A stretch of 64,000 nt of DNA from Bradyrhizobium sp. ARR65 (lineage in GTDB: Bacteria > Pseudomonadota > Alphaproteobacteria > Rhizobiales > Xanthobacteraceae): contig NZ_AWZU01000029.1 in the NCBI RefSeq assembly GCF_000472385.1, positions 24,323 through 88,322 of the forward strand, given 5' to 3'. Below are positions 16,776 to 24,818 of the stretch, piece by piece; the first letter of the stretch is position 1; every line of letters starts with the position of its first letter. Under the pieces are notes generated by a model. The model had not been told where the DNA came from and did no database searches. It worked only from the letters and a program-made list of their open reading frames with translations. A program made the position numbers and the translations under genes.

Positions 16776-18104
16776 CTACCCCGCCATGCGCTGGGGCAGC
16801 CAGGTCGCGAGCAGCGGGAAAGTAATCAGGATCACCAGTCGTATCAAGTCGGTCGCCACGAACGGCAACACGCCTTTGAAGATGGTGGAGAAGGAGACGT
16901 CCTTCACCACGCTCTTGATCACGAACACGTTCATGCCCACGGGCGGATGGATCAGGCCAAGCTCGACCGTCATCACGATGATGACGCCGAACCAGATCGG
17001 ATCGAAGCCAAGATGCGAAACCACCGGGAAAATGATCGGCACGGTGAGGATGATCATCGCCATCGCGTCCATCAGGCAGCCGAGCACCAGATACATCAGC
17101 ATGATGACCGCGAGCACGCCGTAGCTGCCGAGCCCGAGCGAGGTCAGGAACTCCGTGACTTTTTGCGGCGTCTGCGTGACCGTTAGGAAATAGCCGAAGA
17201 TCAGCGCGCCGATCAGGACGGTGAAAACCGCCGCCGCGGTGCGCGTCGCCTGCAGGAGCGAGGCCAGAATCTTCTCCTTGTCGAGGCGGCCGGTGAAGAC
17301 ACCGATCAGGAACGCGCCGGTCGCGCCGACGCCGCCGGCTTCGGTGGGCGTGAAGCGCGGCAGGAAGGGAAGTCCATAGAGCCCGCCGATCACGAAGATG
17401 AACAGCAACACCGGCGCCCAAATATCCTTCAGGCCGATGAATCGCTCGCGCCAGGCGAGCGGCTTGCCCTGGGGCAGAAAGCCGGGCGCCAGATAGCCGA
17501 TCAGCGCGATCGTGATCATGTACATGGTCATCGCGAGCAGGCCGGGGATGATGCCGGCGATGAACAATTTGCCGATATCCTGCTCGGTTATGATGCCATA
17601 GACCGCGAGCACCGTGGACGGCGGCAGCATCGCGCCCAAAGTGCCGCCCGCCGCGATCACGCCGGTGGCAAAGGATTGCGGATAGCCGAACCGCCGCATC
17701 TCCGGATAGGCGACCGCGGAGAATGTCGCGGCAGTGGCAACTGAAGAACCGGAGATCGCGGCGAAGCCGCCGCAGGCGGCCACCGTCGCGATCCCCAACC
17801 CGCCGCGCAGGTGACCGACAAAGCCATTGGCGGCGCGGAACAGTTCGCGGCTCATGCCGGATTGACTCACGAAGGTTCCCATCAACAGAAACATCGGGAT
17901 GACACCGAAGGTGTAGTCGGTCACCGTCCGCATCGAGGTCTGGCCGACCAGTTTCAGCGCCTGGGTGCCGCCGACGAGATAGGAAAAGCCGGATACGCCG
18001 ACGAGTCCCATCGCCATGCCGACCGGCACGCGCAAGAGCATCAGCGCGAACAGCGCCACGAACCCGATGACCGCAACGGCGTCGGTACTCAGCAAAGCAA
18101 TCAC
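16776..18104 (-). CDS. TRAP transporter large permease (DctM family)
   Basis: A 442-residue polytopic protein of the DctM family with about 12 membrane segments. Typical motifs are RVPVGMAMGLVG near the N-terminus, ISGSSVATAATFSAVAYPEM, LGAMLPPSTVLAVYGIITEQDIGKLFIAGIIPG, and GLIHPPVGMNVFVIKS near the C-terminus. It forms the Na+/H+-driven transport core with the small permease, whose stop overlaps this start (4 bp). Located between the fcs operon and pobA, so aromatic acid uptake is the likely role, comparable to the p-coumarate TRAP system TarPQM of Rhodopseudomonas. Confidence 0.88.
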   Translation of the reverse strand: MIALLSTDAVAVIGFVALFALMLLRVPVGMAMGLVGVSGFSYLVGGTQALKLVGQTSMRTVTDYTFGVIPMFLLMGTFVSQSGMSRELFRAANGFVGHLRGGLGIATVAACGGFAAISGSSVATAATFSAVAYPEMRRFGYPQSFATGVIAAGGTLGAMLPPSTVLAVYGIITEQDIGKLFIAGIIPGLLAMTMYMITIALIGYLAPGFLPQGKPLAWRERFIGLKDIWAPVLLFIFVIGGLYGLPFLPRFTPTEAGGVGATGAFLIGVFTGRLDKEKILASLLQATRTAAAVFTVLIGALIFGYFLTVTQTPQKVTEFLTSLGLGSYGVLAVIMLMYLVLGCLMDAMAMIILTVPIIFPVVSHLGFDPIWFGVIIVMTVELGLIHPPVGMNVFVIKSVVKDVSFSTIFKGVLPFVATDLIRLVILITFPLLATWLPQRMAG

Positions 18105-18610
18105 TCCGTGGCCTTGATTTGGGGATCGTGCATGTCTTCGGGATGGAAGATCAGCCGGTAGGTGCGGATCGCGATCAGGAGCACTGCGGAGATGTCGCCG
18201 ATCCAGGCTACGGCAAAAAACGGCCAGACCGGCATGTGCAGGTCGAAGGTCAGCACGTGGTCATTATAGGTGCCGCGCACCTTGTCGAACAAAGTCCAGG
18301 TCTGCACTGTGACGACGAAGAGCAGCACCAGCGTTGCGAACACGTCGATCATGCGCTGATAACGCGGGCCGACATTGGCCCAGACCAGATCGACGGTGAT
18401 GTGCGTCCCGCGGTAGGAGGTCGCGGCGATGCCCCAGAAGATCAGGATTCCGAGCAGCATCCGCCCGATGTCGAAGGAATCGGGAATGGCATAGTTGAGC
18501 GTGTTGCGCAGCAGCACCGAGACGAAAATGTCGAGCGCGACGATGCCAACGAAGCCCGCCGCGATCCATTCGATCGTGTCGATAAAGCGATCCATCGTCG
18601 CGCGGTTCAT
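18101..18610 (-). CDS. TRAP transporter small permease (DctQ family)
   Basis: A 169-residue four-helix membrane protein. The motif SFDIGRMLLGILIFWGIAATSYRGTHITVDLVW is the DctQ signature. It overlaps the large permease gene by 4 bp and follows the binding-protein gene with 138 bp between them that include a hairpin repeat (18663-18681), which might lower read-through so that more binding protein than permease is made. Confidence 0.87.
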   Translation of the reverse strand: MNRATMDRFIDTIEWIAAGFVGIVALDIFVSVLLRNTLNYAIPDSFDIGRMLLGILIFWGIAATSYRGTHITVDLVWANVGPRYQRMIDVFATLVLLFVVTVQTWTLFDKVRGTYNDHVLTFDLHMPVWPFFAVAWIGDISAVLLIAIRTYRLIFHPEDMHDPQIKATE

Positions 18611-18662
18611 GTCGCTTCCTTAAAGTGACTTGAGCTTGGGTTGAGTTGCCGCGCTCCCTTCA

Positions 18663-18681
18663 CCTCTCCCGGAGGGAGAGG
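18663..18681. repeat. Hairpin repeat (CTCTCCC family) between TRAP binding protein and permease genes
   Basis: CCTCTCCC-GGA-GGGAGAGG with 8-bp perfect arms. Same family as 12290-12313 and 13182-13200. In the transcript it sits between dctP-type and dctQ-type genes and may act as an attenuator or mRNA stabiliser. Confidence 0.6.
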
Positions 18682-18748
18682 GGTGATCCGAGTCCGCGGC
18701 TCGCGCCGATTCATCCAAGCTCATCTCACGCTAGAGGCCAGAGCCGAA

Positions 18749-19765
18749 TTATTGCGCCAAGGCGTTATACTTCGCGAGCGAGGCCTTCAGCTCGTCCAGC
18801 GCCTTGTCCGGATCGACGCCGGTCTTCCTGACGCCATCGGCCCAGGTCTTCACCAGCGGCTCGGCCGCCTTCTTCCACAGCGCGGTCTGCTCGGGAGTCA
18901 GCTTATAAACGTCCTGCCCCGACTCGGCCCTGATCTTGTCGACACCGGCGTCCTCGAACTTGCCCCAGGGCTCGCCGACGCGCCCCGCGGCCTCGGTATT
19001 GCAATTGTCGTCGATCGCCTTCTTCTGGCGATCCGACATCTGGTTATACTTGTCCTTGTTCATCACGAAGACGAAGGTCGTGACATAGAGCGGCGCATCC
19101 ATGTGATACTTGGTCACCTTGTCGACGCCGAACAGCAGCAGCGAACCCGCCGGGAAGGTGACCCCGTCGGCCACGCCGCGCTCGATGATGTCGCGGACTT
19201 CCGGCGCCGAGGACTGCACATTGGTGCCGCCGAGCTGGGTGACGAAATTGGCGATGGTCGCATCCGCCGGGCGAATCTTCATGCCCTTGACGTCCTCGGG
19301 CACCACCACCTTCTTGGTGCGGGTGTGGAAAGCCGAGGGTGTGTGGACGAAGGCGAGGCAATATTTCACGTCCTTCATCTCGCTCTCCGCATATTTGCGG
19401 TACCAGGCATCCAGCCCTTCCGAGCCGCCCTTGGCGTTCGCGATCAGGAACGGAAGCTCGCCGGCGCCGATAATCGGAAAGCGGCCGGGCTGGTAGCCGG
19501 GATTGACATAGGTAATGTCGGCGATGCCGTCGCGCGCCATGTCGTAATGGTCGAAGGCCTTGCCGAGCTGCTGGGCGGGGAACACCTGGGACTTGATGGT
19601 GCCGCCGGACTCCTTCTCGACCGCCGCGGCCCAGTCCTCCAGCGATTTCTGCAGCGGATGCGATGCCGGCACCCAATGCGAGATTCTCAAATTGAAGGTT
19701 TGCTCCGCCCCGAACGCAGGCGTCACGCCAACCGCCAGCAGCAACGCCAACCATGCCTTCCTCAT
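18749..19765 (-). CDS. TRAP transporter periplasmic substrate-binding protein (DctP family)
   Basis: A 338-residue exported protein with signal peptide AWLALLLAVGVTPAFGA. The DctP fold is recognised from LRISHWVPASHPLQKSLEDW, SGGTIKSQVFPAQQLGKAFDHYDMARDGIADITY and the ligand-carboxylate Arg region KIRPADATIANFV. It captures the carboxylate substrate for the DctQM permease. It is divergent from pobA with an operator-like box in between, tying uptake and hydroxylation to one control region. Substrate: an aromatic carboxylate by context only. Confidence 0.87.
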   Translation of the reverse strand: MRKAWLALLLAVGVTPAFGAEQTFNLRISHWVPASHPLQKSLEDWAAAVEKESGGTIKSQVFPAQQLGKAFDHYDMARDGIADITYVNPGYQPGRFPIIGAGELPFLIANAKGGSEGLDAWYRKYAESEMKDVKYCLAFVHTPSAFHTRTKKVVVPEDVKGMKIRPADATIANFVTQLGGTNVQSSAPEVRDIIERGVADGVTFPAGSLLLFGVDKVTKYHMDAPLYVTTFVFVMNKDKYNQMSDRQKKAIDDNCNTEAAGRVGEPWGKFEDAGVDKIRAESGQDVYKLTPEQTALWKKAAEPLVKTWADGVRKTGVDPDKALDELKASLAKYNALAQ

Positions 19766-19851
19766 CGGCTCTCTCTCCCTTTAGTCAGGCTTTACGCTTT
19801 GTCGCGCTGCGCCCTCTGCAAGCCGGGCTTCCACGGCCCTTTGCAGATATT

Positions 19852-19866
19852 GTTATATGATATAAT
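19852..19866. promoter_or_regulatory. Operator-like box GTTAT-N5-ATAAT between the TRAP operon and pobA
   Basis: GTTAT (19852-19856), centre ATGAT, ATAAT (19862-19866): one mismatch from the perfect GTTAT-N5-ATAAC box at 16022-16036. Lies 87 bp upstream of the TRAP binding-protein start and 74 bp upstream of pobA in a short AT-rich island. Confidence 0.5.
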
Positions 19867-19939
19867 TATCATTGCAAGGCGGCGGCTTTCGCCCCGAGCC
19901 CGGCTCGTTTGAAGCCTATAACATCGGAGGAAACAAGTA

Positions 19940-21109
19940 TTGCGGACAAAAGTCGCAATCATTGGCGCGGGGCCGGCGGGATTGTTGCTTGGGCAACTCC
20001 TCCGCACCTATGGCATCGACAATATCATCCTGGAGAGACAATCGGCGGAGTATGTGCTCGGCCGCATTCGCGCAGGCCTGCTGGAACAAGGCACGGTCAG
20101 GCTGCTGGACGAGGTCGGCGCGGGCGAGCGGGCCCATCGCGAAGGCCTGGTCCATGACGGGATCGAGCTTGCCTTCGGCGGCGCCCGTCATCGGATCGAT
20201 ATGAAAGCATTGACCGGCAGGACCGTGATGATCTACGGCCAGACGGAGGTGACGCTGGATCTGATGAATGCGCGCAAAGCGGCGGGACTGACGACCGTCT
20301 ATCAGGCGGCGAATGTCACGCCGCTCGATTTTGATACCGACCACCCGCGCGTCACCTATGTGAAGGACGGCGTCACCCGCGAAATCAGTTGCGATTTCAT
20401 CGCCGGCTGCGACGGTTTCCACGGTATCAGCCGCGCCAGCGTCAAGCCAACAGCGATCGAAGAGTTCGAGCGCGTCTATCCGTTCGGCTGGCTCGGCATC
20501 CTCTCCGAGACCCCGCCGGTCTCGCATGAGCTGATCTACAACAATCATGAGCGCGGGTTCGCGTTGTGCACGATGCGTTCGATGCACCGCAGCCGCTATT
20601 ACCTGCAATGTTCGTTGGACGATCACATCGACCACTGGCCCGACGACCGCTTCTGGGACGAATTGAAGCGGCGGCTCGACCAGCGAGCGGCCGACACGAT
20701 CGTCACCGGTCCCTCGATCGAAAAGAGCATCGCGCCGCTGCGCAGCTTTGTCGCCGAGCCGATGCGGTTCGGGCGCATGTTCCTGGCCGGCGACGCCGCC
20801 CATATCGTGCCGCCGACCGGCGCCAAGGGTCTGAACCTCGCCGCCAGCGACGCGCACTACCTGGCCATAGCGTTGCGCGAGTACTACGACGAGAAATCAT
20901 CCGCCGGCATCGACAATTATTCCGCCACCGCGCTGGCGCGCGTCTGGAAGGCGGTGCGGTTCTCCTGGTGGATGACCTCGATGCTGCACAAATTTCCCGA
21001 CACCGGCACTTTCGGCGCACGTATTCAGCTCGCGGAACTGGATTACGTCTGCACCTCCAAAGCGGCGATGACGTCGCTGGCGGAGAACTATGTGGGGCTG
21101 CCGTTCTAG
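19940..21109 (+). CDS. pobA: 4-hydroxybenzoate 3-monooxygenase
   Basis: A 389-residue flavoprotein hydroxylase, matching the ~394-residue PobA of Pseudomonas. FAD-binding GAGPAGLLLGQLL lies at residues 8-20, followed by LERQSAEYVLGRIRAGLLEQGTV, which is specific to PobA. The second FAD motif is GRMFLAGDAAHIVPPTGAKGLNLA. It converts 4-hydroxybenzoate, NADPH and O2 to protocatechuate in the cytoplasm. The start is TTG with a strong GGAGG nine nt upstream; no ATG occurs nearby. It provides the step after side-chain removal in the upstream cluster. Protocatechuate ring-cleavage genes are not in the window. Confidence 0.93.
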   Translation: MRTKVAIIGAGPAGLLLGQLLRTYGIDNIILERQSAEYVLGRIRAGLLEQGTVRLLDEVGAGERAHREGLVHDGIELAFGGARHRIDMKALTGRTVMIYGQTEVTLDLMNARKAAGLTTVYQAANVTPLDFDTDHPRVTYVKDGVTREISCDFIAGCDGFHGISRASVKPTAIEEFERVYPFGWLGILSETPPVSHELIYNNHERGFALCTMRSMHRSRYYLQCSLDDHIDHWPDDRFWDELKRRLDQRAADTIVTGPSIEKSIAPLRSFVAEPMRFGRMFLAGDAAHIVPPTGAKGLNLAASDAHYLAIALREYYDEKSSAGIDNYSATALARVWKAVRFSWWMTSMLHKFPDTGTFGARIQLAELDYVCTSKAAMTSLAENYVGLPF

Positions 21110-21127
21110 TATTGCGTAATTTGCGCC

Positions 21128-21229
21128 CGTCATTCCGGGACGATGCGAAGCATCGAACTATGGTGCGCATTGCGAACCTGGGAATCTCGAGATTCCGGGT
21201 CTGGTCCTTCGGACCATCCCGGAATGACG
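21128..21229. repeat. Intergenic inverted-repeat element (CGTCATTCCGGG family)
   Basis: CGTCATTCCGGGA (21128-21140) pairs perfectly with 21217-21229. The interior contains GGAATCTCGAGATTCC, the core present in the relatives at 38312, 39676 and 55459. Follows pobA immediately and may terminate its transcript. Confidence 0.75.
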
Positions 21230-21351
21230 CAAGATTCGTTGCGCGCTCCCTTCAAGCACCTCGCAAACCCCGTTTAAAACTTTGTAGGCGGTGAAAACGT
21301 CACACCTTTCGCGTTCAATGGCGCCAGGTATTGCCAACACGCGAGCCGCCC

Positions 21352-21768
21352 ATGACCGAAACGATCCCTGCGGGCTTTGAACCGCACTTCCGTAAGAGCC
21401 CGTTCACCGATCCCTGGGAGCCGCTCTATTCCAAGCGCACGGAGAAAGCTGTTGCACTTGGGCTGCGGCTCGCAACACCTCACACCAATTCCCGCGGGCT
21501 GATCCATGGCGGGCTGATCGCATCGCTTGCCGACAATGCGATGGGCTATAGCTGCGCCCAGGCGACGGGCTGGACGGTGAGGCTGGTGACGATCAATCTC
21601 TCCGTGGACTTCGTCGGCTCCGCCCAAATCGGCCAATGGCTCGCGGTCGAGTGCGAGGTCATCAGGACCGGCAACACCCTCTGCTTCGCGCAAAGCCTGA
21701 TCAAGGCGGACGATGTGGTGATCGCGCGGGCGAACGGGACGTTTCGCGTGGTGCCGAAGAAGGGGTGA
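21352..21768 (+). CDS. PaaI-family thioesterase
   Basis: A 138-residue hot-dog fold protein. The signature THTNSRGLIHGGLIASLADNAMGYS-like stretch (NSRGLIHGGLIASLADNAMG) carries the HGG and the Asp of PaaI thioesterases. ATG 21352 is preferred to the in-frame TTG at 21331. It probably hydrolyses acyl- or aryl-CoA thioesters, releasing CoA from dead-end intermediates of the neighbouring pathway. Flanked on both sides by repeat elements, so it is likely a single-gene unit. Confidence 0.82.
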   Translation: MTETIPAGFEPHFRKSPFTDPWEPLYSKRTEKAVALGLRLATPHTNSRGLIHGGLIASLADNAMGYSCAQATGWTVRLVTINLSVDFVGSAQIGQWLAVECEVIRTGNTLCFAQSLIKADDVVIARANGTFRVVPKKG

Positions 21769-21778
21769 TGAGGATACT

Positions 21779-21883
21779 GTCGTTCCGGGGCGATCCGAAG
21801 GATCGAACCCGGAACCTCGGGATTCTCAGGTGCGCGAGTTGCGCACCGTAGTTCGGTGCTCTCGCACCGCCCCGGAACCACGA
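21779..21883. repeat. Degenerate intergenic repeat (CGTTCCGGGGCG family)
   Basis: GTCGTTCCGGGGCG at the left end pairs imperfectly with CGCCCCGGAACCACGAC at the right end. Same architecture as the CGTCATTCCGGG elements, with an internal CGGGATTCTCAG core. Lies between convergent genes. Confidence 0.55.
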
Positions 21884-21890
21884 CGCAGTG

Positions 21891-22784
21891 TCACCCAAAC
21901 CGCCAATCAGCTGTCTCGACCACGAGATCGATAAAGGCGCGCACCTTCGCCGACAACAATCGTGAGGTCGGATAGACGATATGGATCGGCAATGCCGGCC
22001 GCTCGAACTTTTGCAGCACGATCCTGAGCCGGCCGCGCTTCACCGCGTCGGCGGCCTGATAGGCCAGCACGCGCGTCAGGCCGCCGCCGGCTTCGGCATG
22101 CTGGATCGCGGCATCGGCGTTGTTGGTGGAAAAGCGCGGGATCACGGTCACCTGCAGCTCGCTTTCCTCCTTGCCGAAACGCCATTCCGCCGTCGCGGCC
22201 AGCGCGCCGAACTGGATGATCTGGTGCGAGGCGAGCGCCTCCGGCGTCTTCGGCTCGCCATGCGCCTTCAGATAAGCGGGCGAGGCCACTACGATGCGCC
22301 GCATGTCGCCGACATGGCGCGCCACCAGCGAGGAGTCCGGCAGATGCCCGATCCGCACCGCGAGGTCGACGCCGTCCTCGACCAGGTTGACCATGCGGTC
22401 CTCCAGCCGCAACTCGCCTGACACTTCGCCATAGCGCTTCAGGTACGCCGACATCACCGGGCTGACATGCAGCCGGCCGAAGCCGACCGGCGCCGAGACC
22501 ACAAGCCGGCCGGTCGGGCGGGTGCGCTCGCCTTCGGCCGCGAGCTCGGCTTCCTCGATATCGGCGAGGATGCGCCTGGCACGCTCGAGATAGCGCGCGC
22601 CGGCATCGGTCAGCGACACCTGGCGCGTGGTCCGCTGCAACAGCCGCACGCCGAGCCGTTCTTCGAGCGCGGCGATGAGCCGCGTCACCGCCGGCGGCGA
22701 CAGGCCGAGCTTGCGGGCGGCGGGCGCAAAGCCGTGGGCGTCCGCCACCGTCACAAAGGCCTGCATGGCTTCGATCCGGTCCAT
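21891..22784 (-). CDS. LysR-family transcriptional regulator
   Basis: A 297-residue LysR protein: N-terminal winged HTH with AFVTVADAHGFAPAARKLGLSPPAVTRLIAALEERLGVRLLQRTTRQVSLT (residues 10-60 in pieces), then a periplasmic-binding-like effector domain. Divergent from a pyridoxamine-phosphate-oxidase-like gene with a 116-bp gap containing a TTGC-N7-GCAA repeat, the standard LysR arrangement. The effector is unknown. Confidence 0.88.
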   Translation of the reverse strand: MDRIEAMQAFVTVADAHGFAPAARKLGLSPPAVTRLIAALEERLGVRLLQRTTRQVSLTDAGARYLERARRILADIEEAELAAEGERTRPTGRLVVSAPVGFGRLHVSPVMSAYLKRYGEVSGELRLEDRMVNLVEDGVDLAVRIGHLPDSSLVARHVGDMRRIVVASPAYLKAHGEPKTPEALASHQIIQFGALAATAEWRFGKEESELQVTVIPRFSTNNADAAIQHAEAGGGLTRVLAYQAADAVKRGRLRIVLQKFERPALPIHIVYPTSRLLSAKVRAFIDLVVETADWRFG

Positions 22785-22792
22785 GGATATTA

Positions 22793-22807
22793 TTGCATAT
22801 CCTGCAA
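22793..22807. promoter_or_regulatory. Candidate LysR box
   Basis: TTGC (22793-22796), seven bases, GCAA (22804-22807), a T-N-A interrupted dyad just upstream of the LysR start and 94 bp upstream of the divergent gene. Fits LysR autoregulation; not tested. Confidence 0.4.
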
Positions 22808-22900
22808 CGATGAAGTGTCAATCGGCCTGATTGTTTTAGCCGGCAAAAGATCCATCTTGGGCGGCAAAACCGGGCCGCAAGCCCGCGGGAGACGTTTCCG

Positions 22901-23524
22901 ATGTCAGAGACCCATGTCTATCCGAGCGACGTTGCCTTCACGCCGGCGGTCAAATCGATCCAGGCCCGCAAGGGCTCGCGCGAGCATTATGCGCTGATGG
23001 AGCAGCGCGGCTGGCGCACCGAAATCGACCAGAACCTCGCGGCGTTCCTGGGCGAGGCCAACAGCTTTTATCTGGCCACCGCCTCGGCCTGCGGCCAGCC
23101 CTACATCCAGCACCGCGGCGGCCCTCCGGGTTTCTTGAAGGTGCTGGACAGGCACACCCTGGCCTTCGCCGACTACGCAGGAAATCGCCAGTACATCACG
23201 CAAGGCAATCTCTCGGAAAACCCGAAGGCGTATATCTTCGTGATGGATTACGCGCATCGCCGGCGCGTGAAGATCTGGGGCGAAGCCCGCGTCGTCGACG
23301 ACGATGCCGCGCTGACGCAATCCCTGATGCCGAAAGGCTATCGCGCGAGGCCTGAGCAGGTGATCCTGTTCACGGTCGCGGCCTGGGACACCAACTGCCC
23401 GCAGCACATCCCGCAAAAATTCGATGCCGCCGATGTTGCCGCAGCGCTCGCCGCGCGCGATGCAAGGATTGCGGAATTGGAAGCGGAAGTGGCGGCGTTG
23501 AAGGGGGTGACGGCGTCGCAATAG
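22901..23524 (+). CDS. Pyridoxamine 5'-phosphate oxidase-like FMN-binding split-barrel protein
   Basis: A 207-residue protein of the split beta-barrel flavin family. YLATASACGQPYIQHRGGPPGFLKVLD is the conserved barrel entry and FADYAGNRQYITQGNLSENPKAYIF contains the usual FMN phosphate-binding N-Q/R region. The last 40 residues (AALAARDARIAELEAEVAALKG) form a predicted coiled coil, seen in other members of this subgroup. Likely a flavin-dependent reductase or flavin/heme-binding protein; substrate unknown. Probably controlled by the divergent LysR regulator. Confidence 0.8.
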   Translation: MSETHVYPSDVAFTPAVKSIQARKGSREHYALMEQRGWRTEIDQNLAAFLGEANSFYLATASACGQPYIQHRGGPPGFLKVLDRHTLAFADYAGNRQYITQGNLSENPKAYIFVMDYAHRRRVKIWGEARVVDDDAALTQSLMPKGYRARPEQVILFTVAAWDTNCPQHIPQKFDAADVAAALAARDARIAELEAEVAALKGVTASQ

Positions 23525-23651
23525 TATTTGAGAATTGCTCTCGCCGCGGGCTCAGTCCACTTCGCCCCGCTTGCGGAGAGAGGTCGGATCGCACCGCAAG
23601 ATGCGATCCCGGTGATGGGGAGTCACCGCGAGTTCAGTGCGTGGAGACAGC

Positions 23652-23680
23652 CCCTCTCCCCGCGAAGTGCGGGGAGAGGG
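23652..23680. repeat. Hairpin repeat (CTCTCCCCGC family)
   Basis: CCCTCTCCCCGC (23652-23663), loop GAAGT, GCGGGGAGAGGG (23669-23680): a 12-bp perfect stem. Lies between convergent genes, followed by no T-run, so terminator function is possible but not certain. A related GGTCGGATCGCA block is at 23582-23592. Confidence 0.65.
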
Positions 23681-23689
23681 AGAAGAGAG

Positions 23690-24418
23690 TCACGCCGCCT
23701 CGCGCTCGGCCTTCCACGCGAATTCCGGATAATATTGGCCCATCATCCGATCGACATAGGCGGCGAGATTGGCAAACTGCTCCGCCCGCTCCCGCAAACG
23801 CGATGAGAAGAACGGCGTCAGGATTCCGGCCAGCGCGCCGAAGGCGGTGGCGTCGGTGCCGCAGGGTTTCGCGCCCATCAGATAGGGCTTGTCGCCGAGC
23901 TGCACCGAGAGCGCGAACAGCGAGCGCACCGCGAGCTCGACATCATCGTCCGGCGCGTGGCGGCCGAGGCCGCTCAACAGATAGTTCTCGGCGACGCGGA
24001 ACTGCGCGTCCTCGCGCAGCTTCTCGCGGGCGTGTTCCGGCGCGCCATCGAAGAAATGCGCCGGCCCCTTGGCGAAATTCTCCGGATCGACCCAGCGCGC
24101 GCCGACCAGCGCCCAGTAAACATGATGCTCGATCATCCGCTCGAAGGCCCAGGCCTGCGCGCGCTGCGCCCGGTCGAGGCCCTCGTCGAAATCAAAGCCG
24201 TATTTGCGCTCGATATGGGCGCGGATGAAGGTAGAATCGGCGATCGCCTGCCCCTCGTCCTCGATGAAGGGGAGCTGCCCCTTGGGCGAGGCCGGCGGCA
24301 TCGCCCGTTCCTTGCGATAGGCGAGGCCAGCCATTTTGAGCTGGACCTCGGTCTTGGTCACAAAGGGGCTGATTTCCGGCAGGCCGAAACCGGTGCCAAA
24401 GCCAAACAGGGTGATCAT
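23690..24418 (-). CDS. Glutathione S-transferase family protein
   Basis: A 242-residue protein with an N-terminal thioredoxin-fold GST domain (ITLFGFGTGFGLPEISPFV, SPKGQLPFIEDEGQAIADSTFI; the E-D-S segment is the glutathione gamma-Glu contact) and an alpha-helical C-terminal domain with the conserved N-capping region near LGDKPYLMGAKPCGTDATAF. It resembles the metaxin / FAX-type subgroup, in which the classical catalytic Ser/Tyr is not obvious. It lies near a YafY/WYL regulator, and a near-palindromic 28-bp sequence shared with that regulator's promoter lies 45 bp upstream of this gene's start, so control by that regulator is plausible. Confidence 0.82.
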   Translation of the reverse strand: MITLFGFGTGFGLPEISPFVTKTEVQLKMAGLAYRKERAMPPASPKGQLPFIEDEGQAIADSTFIRAHIERKYGFDFDEGLDRAQRAQAWAFERMIEHHVYWALVGARWVDPENFAKGPAHFFDGAPEHAREKLREDAQFRVAENYLLSGLGRHAPDDDVELAVRSLFALSVQLGDKPYLMGAKPCGTDATAFGALAGILTPFFSSRLRERAEQFANLAAYVDRMMGQYYPEFAWKAEREAA

Positions 24419-24452
24419 GCGCGAGCTCCCGATGTCGTGATGGCGGTAAGCC

Positions 24453-24716
24453 CTAGCGCCGTCCTGCTGCCACCATGGTGTCAGCAGCCGTCAGGGACCT
24501 GGCGAATTGGGCTCCCTGAAGCGCGCGGCGGGCGATATTTTCGACCCAGGCGTTCGCGGCCGCACTGAGCGCAGCCGACAGCAGGCCGATCAGCGCGAGG
24601 CGAAGGTCACCGGAGGCGACATTGAGAGTGACCAGGCGTTCGAATGCCAAACAACCCAGTCTCGTCTGCAGCGACTGCCAACAGCCGCCGACATCCAGGT
24701 TATAGAGAGTGGTCAT
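24453..24716 (-). CDS. Small hypothetical protein
   Basis: An 87-residue product starting at ATG 24716 with AAGGGATC about 7 nt upstream. The sequence has a central hydrophobic/alanine-rich helix (LALIGLLSAALSAAANAW) and no recognisable domain. It is divergent from the YafY regulator gene, with an operator-like repeat between them. Its last codons overlap the second copy of that repeat (24463-24490), which casts some doubt on whether it is real or a leader region of the GST gene. Confidence 0.4.
   Translation of the reverse strand: MTTLYNLDVGGCWQSLQTRLGCLAFERLVTLNVASGDLRLALIGLLSAALSAAANAWVENIARRALQGAQFARSLTAADTMVAAGRR
24463..24490. promoter_or_regulatory. Operator-like near-palindrome, copy 1 (GST side)
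   Basis: CTGCTGCCACCA / TGGTGTCAGCAG, 11 of 12 positions symmetric (24464-24487). It is 24/28 identical to the copy at 24762-24789. Positioned 45 bp upstream of the GST start codon, where a transcription factor could act. Confidence 0.5.
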
Positions 24717-24761
24717 GGACAAGATCCCTTCATTTGAAGCGTTGTCCCGTTATAGAAAACC

Positions 24762-24789
24762 CCTGCTGCCAACATCCTGTCAGCAGCAG
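24762..24789. promoter_or_regulatory. Operator-like near-palindrome, copy 2 (YafY regulator promoter)
   Basis: CTGCTGCCAACA / TCCTGTCAGCAG, 9 of 12 positions symmetric. Lies 30 bp upstream of the yafY-type start and 46 bp upstream of the divergent small gene. Direct-repeat partner of 24463-24490; a likely binding site of the YafY/WYL protein. Confidence 0.5.
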
Positions 24790-24818
24790 CAAGTCCTCGT
24801 TTTCACACGAGAAATTCC

